Assembly (NCBI GenBank): GCA_009783865.1
Contig: WRCR01000052.1
Span: 1-13,618 of the forward strand
DNA length: 13,618 nt
Source: Planctomycetaceae bacterium
GTDB taxonomy: Bacteria; Planctomycetota; Planctomycetia; Pirellulales; Thermoguttaceae
Direction: 5' to 3'
Numbering within the stretch: the first letter of the stretch is position 1; the number at the start of each line of letters is the position of its first letter. A model generated the notes under the pieces. It was not told where the DNA came from. It did no database searches and saw only the letters and a list, made by a program, of their open reading frames with translations. Positions 7,006 through 13,618 of the stretch are shown here, piece by piece. A program made the translations under genes and the position numbers.

Positions 7006-7033
7006 TTGACTACATGAAAAAAAATGTTATGAT
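7006..7033 (+). promoter_or_regulatory. Sigma70-type promoter of the DUF1559 cluster
   Basis: -35 TTGACT (7006-7011, five of six), 16-nt A-rich spacer, -10 TATGAT (7028-7033, five of six). Transcription should begin near 7040, about 48 nt before the ATG at 7088. The -35 box overlaps the end of the 15-nt sequence shared in inverted orientation with the repeat at 2492-2506. Confidence 0.7.
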
Positions 7034-7087
7034 TCATGTAATACAGTTGGTATTTTGTCTAACCATACTTCATCAGGAGAATATGAG

Positions 7088-8296
7088 ATGAGAAAAGTGA
7101 GTTTTAGTCTAGGTAATTCGAGGGGAGGAAACGAATTAAATGATAGCCGCAAGCGTAAGCTACCGGCATTCACTCTCGTTGAACTTCTCGTAGTCATCGC
7201 CATAATCGGCGTTCTAATAGCATTGCTTTTGCCTGCTGTGCAAGCCGCCCGCGAAGCCGCAAGACGAATGTCGTGCACCAACAAGTTAAAACAAATTGGT
7301 ACCGCATTGCACAACTATCATGACGTTTACAAGTCGCTTCCAGCGGGTTCCAGCGGGTCGTGGCATGTTCGACCAGATGCAACAGAAGCATTGAATGCCC
7401 TTTCGTCATTGGTGCGAATACTTCCTTTTATCGAACAATCTGCACTCTACGAACAATGTGCGGCACTGGACAAGGTTGTATCGACTTGGCAGACTACAGT
7501 TTATCCGTCCGGTTCGGTGCCTAATAATGCGTGGTGTGTTCAAATATCGGCATATCGCTGTCCTTCAGAAAGTGTTCCTGTTCCGAGTACAGCAAGTGTA
7601 TTTGGCTACTCGAACTATCTTGCTTGTATGGGTGATTTTCCTGAACATAGTAACGATGGATCATCAACCTCCACGCATGTTGCACACCGCGGTGTGTTTT
7701 CCCCCATTAACCGCAACGTCACATCCGCCACCAACCGTTCACTCATGGACCCCAATATCCTTTGGACAAAACTGACGGGGATTACGGACGGCACCTCCTC
7801 CACGATTGCCTTTTCGGAACGATGTGTAAGTGCCGGCAATATAAACTCTGTCAAGGTTGGTCTCGGCATCCACGACTCTAATGCAGTCATCACCGTATCA
7901 AATACCAATTTTGCGGATTGGAATCCAAGGGCTTGTCTGGAACTGATTAGCGGTAATGAATTCCTTGCCGGCAAAACCAGAACGGAAGCAACCACCTATA
8001 TTTCTAAACGTTATGCAGATGGCCGTCATTTCGCAAATTATTTCAATACGATAATTCCGCCAAATGGTCCGTCGTGTCAGGTCAATGAGGCTACTGACGG
8101 ACGCTCCATGAATGCAGCGTCGAGTTATCATTCGGGCGGTGTCAACGTAGTATTGGCGGATTGTGCTGTCCGTTTTGTTTCCGAAACTGTTGATTGCGGA
8201 CCTTCGACTGCAAAAATCAGGACGTTGGGTAAATCTAATTTCGGGGTCTGGGGTGCCGCCGGAACAGCCGCATCCGGGGAATCATCCTCATTGTAA
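7088..8296 (+). CDS. DUF1559 prepilin-like protein A
   Basis: Start ATG 7088 is preceded by AGGAGA (7075-7080) at 7-nt spacing; the longer TTG frame from 7055 contains that ribosome site and is rejected. The product has 402 residues. A basic leader of 27 residues, longer than usual, ends PA before FTLVELLVVIAIIGVLIALL (28-47), the type IV pilin-like methylation and cleavage site with Glu at mature position 5. The prepilin peptidase should cut after A27. The DUF1559 N-terminal block AVQAAREAARRM follows. The C-terminal motif reads HSGGVNVVLADC (348-359): the H-x9-DG form typical of the family has DC here. Such proteins are greatly expanded in Planctomycetota and are thought to be exported pseudopilin-like proteins; their function is not established. 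It is paralogous to the next gene. Confidence 0.93.
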   Translation: MRKVSFSLGNSRGGNELNDSRKRKLPAFTLVELLVVIAIIGVLIALLLPAVQAAREAARRMSCTNKLKQIGTALHNYHDVYKSLPAGSSGSWHVRPDATEALNALSSLVRILPFIEQSALYEQCAALDKVVSTWQTTVYPSGSVPNNAWCVQISAYRCPSESVPVPSTASVFGYSNYLACMGDFPEHSNDGSSTSTHVAHRGVFSPINRNVTSATNRSLMDPNILWTKLTGITDGTSSTIAFSERCVSAGNINSVKVGLGIHDSNAVITVSNTNFADWNPRACLELISGNEFLAGKTRTEATTYISKRYADGRHFANYFNTIIPPNGPSCQVNEATDGRSMNAASSYHSGGVNVVLADCAVRFVSETVDCGPSTAKIRTLGKSNFGVWGAAGTAASGESSSL

Positions 8297-8400
8297 TAAA
8301 CCTGTTCGTCCTCTATTTCCCGTATGTAATTCGGGAAACAGTTCCTTTGTTATGAAAACATGTCGTGTCATATTCAGCATTATAAATCAAGGAGATAACA

Positions 8401-9546
8401 ATGAAAACTTCTTTTCGCGCACATGCATTTACTTTGGTGGAACTTTTGGTCGTCATCGCCATTATCGGTGTATTGATAGCCCTGCTTCTTCCCGCCGTTC
8501 AGGCGGCGCGGGAAGCAGCAAGCCGTATGCATTGTTCCAATAATCTTAAACAGATTGTACTTGCTTTGCATAATTATCACGACACCCATCAGTCCTTTCC
8601 CGCCGGTGCCAGCGGACCGGATTATTACGGTGTGGGAGCGGATGGCGTTAGTCCGGGTACAACCCGTTTAGGAGGACCAAATGCCTTATCGTCATTGGTG
8701 CGTCTGCATCCGTTCATGGAACAAGCGGCACTTCACGAAAAATGCACTGAGTTGGCAATACGCTATGCGACTTGGCAAAACACTGCTTACCCTGCGGGTT
8801 CGGTGCCGAATAATGCTTGGTGCATTCAGGTCGCTAACTTTCGATGTCCGTCGGACCGCGCAAGGAGTTCAAGCGGAACCACCGAATATGGATTTTCCAA
8901 CTACATGTCCTGCAATGCCGATTGGCCTGAACACAACCAAGACGGCACAAACACCACTTATACAACTGCTTCGCCGTATCGTGCTTTGTTTTCCGCTGTT
9001 GTCAACCGCCGCTGGCAAACGATGGCAAGTGTAATCGATGGAACTTCCAACACAGTGGCGTATGCAGAACGCTGCGTTTCTTTAGGCAATTTGCTGTCGT
9101 TAAAAATCGGAATTGCCGCTAGTGACGCTGCCGTCCACAAAACGAACCCGGCTCTATGCGACCTGAGCGAGTGCTTAGCATTTCGTAATGGAAACGAGTA
9201 CAGGGAAGTCGGTACGACAAGTCCGGTGCCTGTTGGAACGACCTACGTTACGAAACGATATGCTGACGGGCGGGGATTTTGCGCATACTTCCACACGATT
9301 CTGCCGCCGAACAGCCCCTCCTGCGTCCGTGCGGATGACCTGACCAGCCGTACTATTATTGCCGCGTCGAGTTCTCATTCAGGAGGAGTGAACGTTGGTA
9401 TCCTTGACGGTTCCGTCCGTTTTATTTCAGAAACGATTGATGCGGGCAATATTGCAACCGCAGAAATTAAGGCAAGCGGTCCTTCTGACTTCGGCGTTTG
9501 GGGCGCGCTAGGTACCGTTGATGGCGGTGAGTCCAAAACACCATAA
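8401..9546 (+). CDS. DUF1559 prepilin-like protein B
   Basis: Tandem paralogue of the preceding gene. ATG 8401 follows a clear AAGGAG ribosome site at about 8389-8394. The 381-residue product has a short leader, MKTSFRAHA, cut before FTLVELLVVIAIIGVLIALL (10-29), then AVQAAREAASRM. The C-terminal motif is the canonical HSGGVNVGILDG (326-337). Both paralogues share NALSSLVR, a TWQ(T/N)T(V/A)YP segment, GSVPNNAWC and a closing FGVWGA, so they arose by duplication. The 104-nt gap to gene A holds a 7-bp hairpin (8316-8338, TTTCCCG / CGGGAAA) without a T run and no convincing promoter, so co-transcription from 7006 is likely. Probable role: envelope pseudopilin-like protein; partners unknown. Confidence 0.94.
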   Translation: MKTSFRAHAFTLVELLVVIAIIGVLIALLLPAVQAAREAASRMHCSNNLKQIVLALHNYHDTHQSFPAGASGPDYYGVGADGVSPGTTRLGGPNALSSLVRLHPFMEQAALHEKCTELAIRYATWQNTAYPAGSVPNNAWCIQVANFRCPSDRARSSSGTTEYGFSNYMSCNADWPEHNQDGTNTTYTTASPYRALFSAVVNRRWQTMASVIDGTSNTVAYAERCVSLGNLLSLKIGIAASDAAVHKTNPALCDLSECLAFRNGNEYREVGTTSPVPVGTTYVTKRYADGRGFCAYFHTILPPNSPSCVRADDLTSRTIIAASSSHSGGVNVGILDGSVRFISETIDAGNIATAEIKASGPSDFGVWGALGTVDGGESKTP

Positions 9547-9594
9547 AAACGTTTTTTACCTTTTGTTTTCCACAATACTAATACACATAATACT

Positions 9595-10065
9595 ATGCCG
9601 CTAAACAAAATTGCGCTGTTATTGTTTTCTTCGCTGTTGTTAATTTCCGCTGTTTCCTGCGGAGGGAAGTTGCCGCCGCGCCCGGAAGGAATGCCGAATC
9701 CGGTTTCGTGTACGATTATCGTTCAGGATGAATCCGGAACTCCGATAGACAAGGCACTGGTTGTCTTGAGACCAGAGGATAGCGAATGGACGGCATCAGG
9801 GTCAACTGATACTTCCGGCAGGACAAGCGTGAAAACGAATGGCTTGTATAATGGTGCTGTTCCCGGCAAATATAAAGTGCTGATTTCCAAATCAGAAATC
9901 ATTTCGACCGGACAAATGTCGGACGAAGGAACAGAAGTGACACAAACAAATGTGTTGATAGACCCGAAGTTCAGTAAAAAGGAAGCAACTCCTTTCACAC
10001 TTGAAGTTCCTGTCAGCGGAACATGTACGGAAACATTCAAAGTTTCACCGCCAGCGAAACGATAA
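9595..10065 (+). CDS. Small lipoprotein with a carboxypeptidase-regulatory-like fold
   Basis: 156 residues. A Lys at position 5, a long hydrophobic stretch (6-20) and AVSC with Cys22 followed by GG form a lipoprotein signal, so the protein should be lipid-anchored in an envelope membrane. The body has VSCTIIVQDESGTPIDKALVVLRPED and GSTDTSGRTSVKTNG followed by PGKYKVLISK. This strand pattern resembles carboxypeptidase-regulatory or transthyretin-like domains. Small lipoproteins of this kind often follow DUF1559 genes in planctomycetes. It sits 48 nt after DUF1559 gene B and is followed by a strong terminator, so it is probably the last gene of that operon. No Shine-Dalgarno sequence precedes the ATG. 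Confidence 0.88.
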   Translation: MPLNKIALLLFSSLLLISAVSCGGKLPPRPEGMPNPVSCTIIVQDESGTPIDKALVVLRPEDSEWTASGSTDTSGRTSVKTNGLYNGAVPGKYKVLISKSEIISTGQMSDEGTEVTQTNVLIDPKFSKKEATPFTLEVPVSGTCTETFKVSPPAKR

Positions 10066-10077
10066 ATTTTTCTTTTT

Positions 10078-10104
10078 GCGCAGGATTTAATCCTGCGCCT
10101 TTTC
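10078..10104 (+). terminator. Hairpin terminator after the lipoprotein gene
   Basis: An inverted repeat of two 10-nt arms around one T (10078-10098; arms GCGCAGGATT and AATCCTGCGC) can form an 8-9 bp stem with a small AT loop. CTTTTCC follows it, and an AT-rich stretch (AAATTTTTCTTTTT) precedes it. It lies just after the lipoprotein stop at 10065. Confidence 0.75.
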
Positions 10105-10107
10105 CTG

Positions 10108-10113
10108 TATAAT
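10108..10113 (+). promoter_or_regulatory. -10 box of the HD hydrolase gene
   Basis: Perfect TATAAT 10 nt after the terminator stem, about 50 nt before the ATG at 10162. The position expected for the -35 box falls inside the terminator hairpin and reads ATTTAA-like sequence, so the -35 is weak or an activator is needed. Confidence 0.5.
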
Positions 10114-10161
10114 ACCGTTTTGTGTCCGCAGTTCGCCCATGCATCATGAAGCAGGAACAAA

Positions 10162-11592
10162 ATGAACTACTACGAAAATGAAAATCTTTCGCAAGACCCG
10201 ATTCACGGTCTTATTCCCTTTTCGGCGGGCATTGAAGATGTCGAAGAGGTCTCAGAACGCGACATAATTGATTCTCCTTGGGTGCAGCGTCTTCGGAGAA
10301 TTCACCAACTGCAAACCGCTTGGCTTGTGTTTCCAACCGCAGAACATACGAGATTTCAACATTCACTCGGCGTGATGCATCTCGCCAGCAAAGCGTTGGA
10401 ACATCTTTATCCGAGTTTGCTCAACGTTTGCATTGCGGCAGGCGAAAAAGAAATTCCCAGCCGGCTGTATTTGGAATCATTAGTCCGCATGGCGGCACTG
10501 CTGCACGATGTCGGTCACGGACCTTTCGGACATTTTTTCGATGCCCGTTATCTCTCCAAATTCGGACTTAATCACGAACGGCTTGGTGCGGAAATTATCC
10601 GCCGGCATATTGCACCAATGTTAAAACATATCCGCAGAAATCCACTGGGACAACTGCCGGATAAGGAAACGCTCGACCCCGAACAAGTATGTTTCCTCAT
10701 TGTACGTCCTACCGGTCACGACCGTGAATTTCCGCTGTATCTGCGCTTACTGCGTTCTCTCTTTTGCGGACTTTACACCGTTGATAATATGGACTTCGTT
10801 TTGCGTGACGCATACATGACCGGCTTCAATCCGCAGATTTTTAATCTTGAACGCTTACTGCATTATTCGTTTTTCACGGAACACGGTTTGACGATACATC
10901 AAAAGGGGTTTTCTGCGCTGACGATATTCTTGGCTGCCCGCGCTGAACTTTTCCGAAGTGTTTATTTTCATCGGACAGTGCGGGCGATTGATTTATCGCT
11001 AAACGATTTATTCGTGAAGAGTTCCAACTTGCTGTTTCCCGGCAGCACCGGCGAAGGCAGTAATAATCCGTTTGAAAATCTGGGAGAATATCTGCATTTT
11101 ACGGAATGGTCGCTCTTGACGGACGTTGCCCGCTGGGATAGGTCGCCGAATCCGGCAAAGCGGGAATTAGCAGACCAATGGAACGATTTCCTGAATCGGC
11201 GGATTCCGTTTTATTATGCCGGTGAAACAACGGCGATTTATCTTGCCGGTCAAAGTGAGCAAACGAGTATTTATGCTTCGCCGGAATCATTCAAACGGGC
11301 TGTTGCGGATTGTTTGCCGAAACAGTTGCGGGACATTCCGTTTGAGGTTGATATAGCGAGACACATTCATCGACCGGATTCGCAAAAGGCAACCGCCGGT
11401 ATGAATTTCTTGTACGACCCGACTGTCGATAAAATCCGTCCGCTTGAAGAAGAGGAGTTGTATCGGCATATTCCGTTGAGTTATCGTCTTTGCCGGATTT
11501 ACACACAGAACGAGGAGCATGTTAAACCGCTTGCGCAGGCATTAGCGGCATTGACGCATCCTGTCCCGCAAGACGATGAGACCAATATGTAG
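10162..11592 (+). CDS. HD-domain phosphohydrolase (SAMHD1/YwfO-like, COG1078 type)
   Basis: 476-residue cytoplasmic metal-dependent phosphohydrolase. The opening DPIHGLIPF and SPWVQRLRRIHQL (38-50) are typical of the dNTP triphosphohydrolase-like COG1078 family. The HD ligand set is visible: H67 in TRFQHSLG, H115-D116 in LLHDVGHGPFGH, and D208 in YTVDNMDFVLRD, which aligns with SAMHD1 Asp311. The likely reaction is hydrolysis of nucleoside triphosphates or related nucleotides; the substrate cannot be read from sequence. AGGA (10153-10156), 5 nt before the ATG, supports the start. The gene has its own -10 box after the lipoprotein terminator, so it is probably transcribed separately. It is convergent with the sigma-factor unit, whose last stop is 50 nt away. 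Confidence 0.92.
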   Translation: MNYYENENLSQDPIHGLIPFSAGIEDVEEVSERDIIDSPWVQRLRRIHQLQTAWLVFPTAEHTRFQHSLGVMHLASKALEHLYPSLLNVCIAAGEKEIPSRLYLESLVRMAALLHDVGHGPFGHFFDARYLSKFGLNHERLGAEIIRRHIAPMLKHIRRNPLGQLPDKETLDPEQVCFLIVRPTGHDREFPLYLRLLRSLFCGLYTVDNMDFVLRDAYMTGFNPQIFNLERLLHYSFFTEHGLTIHQKGFSALTIFLAARAELFRSVYFHRTVRAIDLSLNDLFVKSSNLLFPGSTGEGSNNPFENLGEYLHFTEWSLLTDVARWDRSPNPAKRELADQWNDFLNRRIPFYYAGETTAIYLAGQSEQTSIYASPESFKRAVADCLPKQLRDIPFEVDIARHIHRPDSQKATAGMNFLYDPTVDKIRPLEEEELYRHIPLSYRLCRIYTQNEEHVKPLAQALAALTHPVPQDDETNM

Positions 11593-11629
11593 GAGGTTAT
11601 TATTGGCAGGATTAGAAATCACAGTCGCT

Positions 11630-11662
11630 GCGCTAATAGCGTCAATTCGTCTTTGAGACGAA
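11630..11662. other. Small hairpins at a convergent gene end
   Basis: TTCGTCT (11646-11652) / AGACGAA (11656-11662) forms a 7-bp stem with a 3-nt loop inside the 3' end of the minus-strand membrane protein gene. Next to it is GCGCT/AGCGT with an AAT loop (11630-11642). Neither is followed by a good T run, so a terminator role for either gene is only possible. Confidence 0.3.
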
Positions 11663-12139
11663 ATAACCGACTTGCGACAATAACATCGATGTCAATTCGA
11701 TAGGACGCTCCGAAAAGTCAACAAGCGATTCCGCTGTCGCTGGGATAACAGCAGCCAGCATCTCCTGAAAATCGTCCGGCGTAAATTCCGCAATGTTCTC
11801 CGTTATACTTTCCGGCGGTGCAGAAACGATGGGCTGCTCTTCCGTTGCTTTCCAGATAAAAAGAGCAGCAATAAAAAGCAAACAAACCGTCGTTCCGGTG
11901 GTGTACCAAAGCCGCCTTTGCAGAAAAACCGAAGAAGGCATTTTCGCAGCAACTATCGGTACGGACGGCGGTAATTCGTCCGAAAAACGAAGTTCGATTT
12001 CCAGTTCCAGCATTGATTCGTAATAATCACGCAGCCGGTCATTGCGCTGCACAAACCAGCGGGTTAAACCGGTTAGCGGTTCGCCGTCATCAAGGGCTTT
12101 GTCAATTCGTGAAATTAAATACGTTTCTAAAAATCTCAT
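11642..12139 (-). CDS. Single-pass membrane protein, possible anti-sigma factor
   Basis: 165 residues. The N-terminal part (1-58) is charged and predicted helical, with ALDDGEPLTGLTRWFVQRNDRLRDYY resembling the LDGEL-type start of planctomycetal anti-sigma-like proteins. It lacks the HxxxCxxC zinc motif. One transmembrane helix (about 78-96, YTTGTTVCLLFIAALFIW) separates it from a 70-residue tail that would lie outside the cytoplasm. The ATG lies 3 nt after the stop of the ECF sigma gene, so the two are co-transcribed and probably translationally coupled. This arrangement suggests sequestration of the sigma factor at the membrane, which is an inference from context. Family assignment is uncertain. 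Confidence 0.82.
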   Translation of the reverse strand: MRFLETYLISRIDKALDDGEPLTGLTRWFVQRNDRLRDYYESMLELEIELRFSDELPPSVPIVAAKMPSSVFLQRRLWYTTGTTVCLLFIAALFIWKATEEQPIVSAPPESITENIAEFTPDDFQEMLAAVIPATAESLVDFSERPIELTSMLLSQVGYFVSKTN

Positions 12140-12142
12140 AGT

Positions 12143-12697
12143 TCAAGGTGTGAATTCATCTCTGAATATCGGTAAAAGTTTTTTTCGAGCGCGGTGAAGT
12201 TGTACACGGACAGCCGTTTCCGTCTTGCCGACTTTTTTAGCAATGTCCGTACAGTTGAGGTCTTCCCGGTATCGCAAACGCAGTATTTCATAGTCCTCTT
12301 CTGATAATTTCGTCTCGGCAATATACCAAATGTTTCGGCGTTCTTCATTCCGCTGAACTTCGTCATCCAACTCAACCGCCGGTTCGCTGACTCCTTCGGC
12401 ATCCAGCGATGTCATCCGGCGTTTTCTCCCTTCGGCAACAGTCAGGCGAAATGCAATTCGGTGAAGCCAGCCGGCAAGTTTCTCACCGGACTGAAGTTGT
12501 CCGAGCATTTCAAATCCGCGTATGAGAGTTTGCTGAACAAGTTCTTCGGCTTGATGAACGCAAAACGTATATCGTGTTATAAACCGATGCAAAACAGGAC
12601 GATAGCGGCGGTCAATTTCGTCAAACGCCTCATTCCGTCCTGTTCCCGTTTGGACGCGGCGAACTAATTCGGCATCGGAGAGGTTTTCGTCATTCAT
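12143..12697 (-). CDS. ECF-family RNA polymerase sigma factor
   Basis: 184 residues from ATG 12697 (MNDENLSDAELV). Region 2 (about 22-90) has AFDEIDRRYRPVLHRFI, AEELVQQTLIRGFE and GWLHRIAFRLT, the core- and -10-binding segment; the GWLHRIA form is common in planctomycetal sigma factors. Region 4 (about 125-176) has LSEEDYEILRLRYREDLNCTDIAKKVGKTETAVRVQLHRARKKL, a helix-turn-helix for the -35 element. The longer frame from 12730 adds 11 residues that overlap the upstream gene more deeply and is less likely. The chosen start overlaps the upstream stop as ATGAATGA, so the genes are translationally linked. It probably directs RNA polymerase to a small regulon under control of the downstream membrane protein. 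Confidence 0.92.
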   Translation of the reverse strand: MNDENLSDAELVRRVQTGTGRNEAFDEIDRRYRPVLHRFITRYTFCVHQAEELVQQTLIRGFEMLGQLQSGEKLAGWLHRIAFRLTVAEGRKRRMTSLDAEGVSEPAVELDDEVQRNEERRNIWYIAETKLSEEDYEILRLRYREDLNCTDIAKKVGKTETAVRVQLHRARKKLLPIFRDEFTP

Positions 12698-13618
12698 TTC
12701 TCTTTTTGATTTTATCGCTTGCCTTGACAAGTGCTTCGGAAATAACCTTCCAAAGGTCAGGATAGTCCAATTTCATCGTCATAGCAACATCGTTTCCTTT
12801 TGTTTCAACCTTAAGTGCTTGGAGGAAGTTTGCAACCTCTGCGGTGTCAGTTACCGATTGAATAGACGCAATATAAGCGAGGAGCAAATAGCTAATCGCT
12901 TTTGCATCTTCTTCCTTCCGCATTGACAATCGGACGTTGAGGTTAGTCGCACCGTCTGTGTCGCCCAAACTGAATTCCAAGTATTTAACTCGGTCAGCAA
13001 TTTCTTTTGCTCTTGCTGTCCATTCGTTTTGCTTGCTGTATTTTTCAATCAAACGAAAGCAGGATTCGCCGATGATGATTTTCTGGGCTTTTCCCTTTGC
13101 GTATTCTTCGCCGGTTCGTCCTTCTTTGAACGCCTCGAAATACTTTTGGATATTGTCCGGGTCGGAGAAAAGCAAGGCGTAGCGGTCATTACCGGGCAAT
13201 TTCAAGCCGGAAACGCAAAACTCGATTTTCTTTCCTGCGTGATTGAAGGCGGATTTAATAATAAAATCGCCGTTTGATTCTTTCTTCAGGAAGGTGTAGT
13301 CCTTTCCTTCGTGGATGTCCATTGCCCGGAGCCAAGAGAGTTCCGGTGAAGGGTTAATATGCGATACAATCGCAAACGCACCGCTGACTTTATCGGTATC
13401 GCTGACATCAGCCATGAAAATAACTGCTTCGATATTTTGCGATACCATCCAAATAATATCGCGGAATTTCAACTGTTGAATTTCGACCATTTGGACGAGC
13501 ATATCGACGGCATCAGTAACTTTCGGCGGCAGATGCTTTTCAATTTTTTGCAGGTCGTCTAATTCCTTTCGGATTCCTTTGCCGACTGCATCGCAGAACA
13601 AAGTGTATGCCGGTTCCC
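12690..13618 (-). CDS. Unknown protein upstream of the ECF sigma gene (5' end outside window)
   Basis: The frame is open to the window edge. The first codons read EPAYTLFCDAVGKG, so the TTG at 13601 is probably internal and the start lies outside. About 308 residues are visible, mixed alpha/beta and rich in Lys and Asp. Segments include FRDIIWMVSQNIEAVIFMADVS, KVSGAFAIVSHINPSPELSW, RYALLFSDPDNIQKYFEAFKEG, AISYLLLAYIASIQSVTDTAEVANFLQALKVETKG, and a basic C-terminus KASDKIKKRNE. I see no transmembrane helix or catalytic motif and do not recognise the family. Its stop (TGA 12692-12690) lies inside the sigma factor start as ATGAATGA, so it is the upstream member of the sigma unit and may take part in the same signalling pathway. 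Confidence 0.8.
   Translation of the reverse strand, partial: EPAYTLFCDAVGKGIRKELDDLQKIEKHLPPKVTDAVDMLVQMVEIQQLKFRDIIWMVSQNIEAVIFMADVSDTDKVSGAFAIVSHINPSPELSWLRAMDIHEGKDYTFLKKESNGDFIIKSAFNHAGKKIEFCVSGLKLPGNDRYALLFSDPDNIQKYFEAFKEGRTGEEYAKGKAQKIIIGESCFRLIEKYSKQNEWTARAKEIADRVKYLEFSLGDTDGATNLNVRLSMRKEEDAKAISYLLLAYIASIQSVTDTAEVANFLQALKVETKGNDVAMTMKLDYPDLWKVISEALVKASDKIKKRNE

Noticed and set aside
9563..9591. TTGTTT-17-CATAAT promoter candidate before the lipoprotein gene
   Set aside because: The -10 box would end only 3 nt before the ATG, so transcription would begin inside the gene. Co-transcription with the DUF1559 genes is simpler.

Overview
The window looks like chromosomal DNA from a member of the Planctomycetota, probably a Pirellulales-type lineage of moderate GC. 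The strongest evidence is two tandem DUF1559-type prepilin-like genes (N-terminal FTLVELLVVIAIIGVLIALL, C-terminal H-x9-DG-type motif). Supporting evidence comes from a secreted protein with a C-terminal module I recognise from planctomycetal hypothetical proteins, an HzsA-related di-haem beta-propeller protein, and an ECF sigma factor with the GWLHRIA signature. I see no insertion sequence, tRNA, rRNA, CRISPR array or prophage gene.

Layout. (1) Positions 1-1025, +: the 3' part of a secreted repeat protein with a 48-bp tandem repeat, followed by a strong hairpin terminator. (2) 1100-2164, -: thioredoxin reductase with a canonical promoter. (3) 2201-2696: a long divergent intergenic region with two facing-away promoters, three hairpins or palindromes and one copy of a dispersed repeat. 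(4) 2697-6963, +: two exported proteins, a beta-propeller-like protein of unknown function and an HzsA-related di-haem protein. A second, diverged copy of the dispersed repeat lies between them. (5) 7088-10065, +: two DUF1559 paralogues and a small lipoprotein, with a good promoter before the first gene and a strong terminator after the last. (6) 10162-11592, +: an HD-domain phosphohydrolase with its own -10 box next to that terminator. (7) 13618-11642, -: a tightly packed three-gene unit made of a partial unknown protein, an ECF sigma factor and a single-pass membrane protein that could be its anti-sigma factor.

How the genes fit together. Most of the window codes for cell-envelope or exported proteins (repeat protein, propeller, di-haem protein, pseudopilin-like proteins, lipoprotein). 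The two cytoplasmic housekeeping enzymes, TrxB and the HD hydrolase, have their own promoters. The sigma/membrane-protein unit is the clearest regulatory module. Three promoters with near-consensus -35 and -10 boxes and 16-17 nt spacing fix translation starts that are shorter than the longest open frames. Nothing here proves a new multi-gene system. The least explained parts are the sigma-factor unit with its unknown upstream gene, the propeller plus di-haem pair, and the dispersed intergenic repeat.
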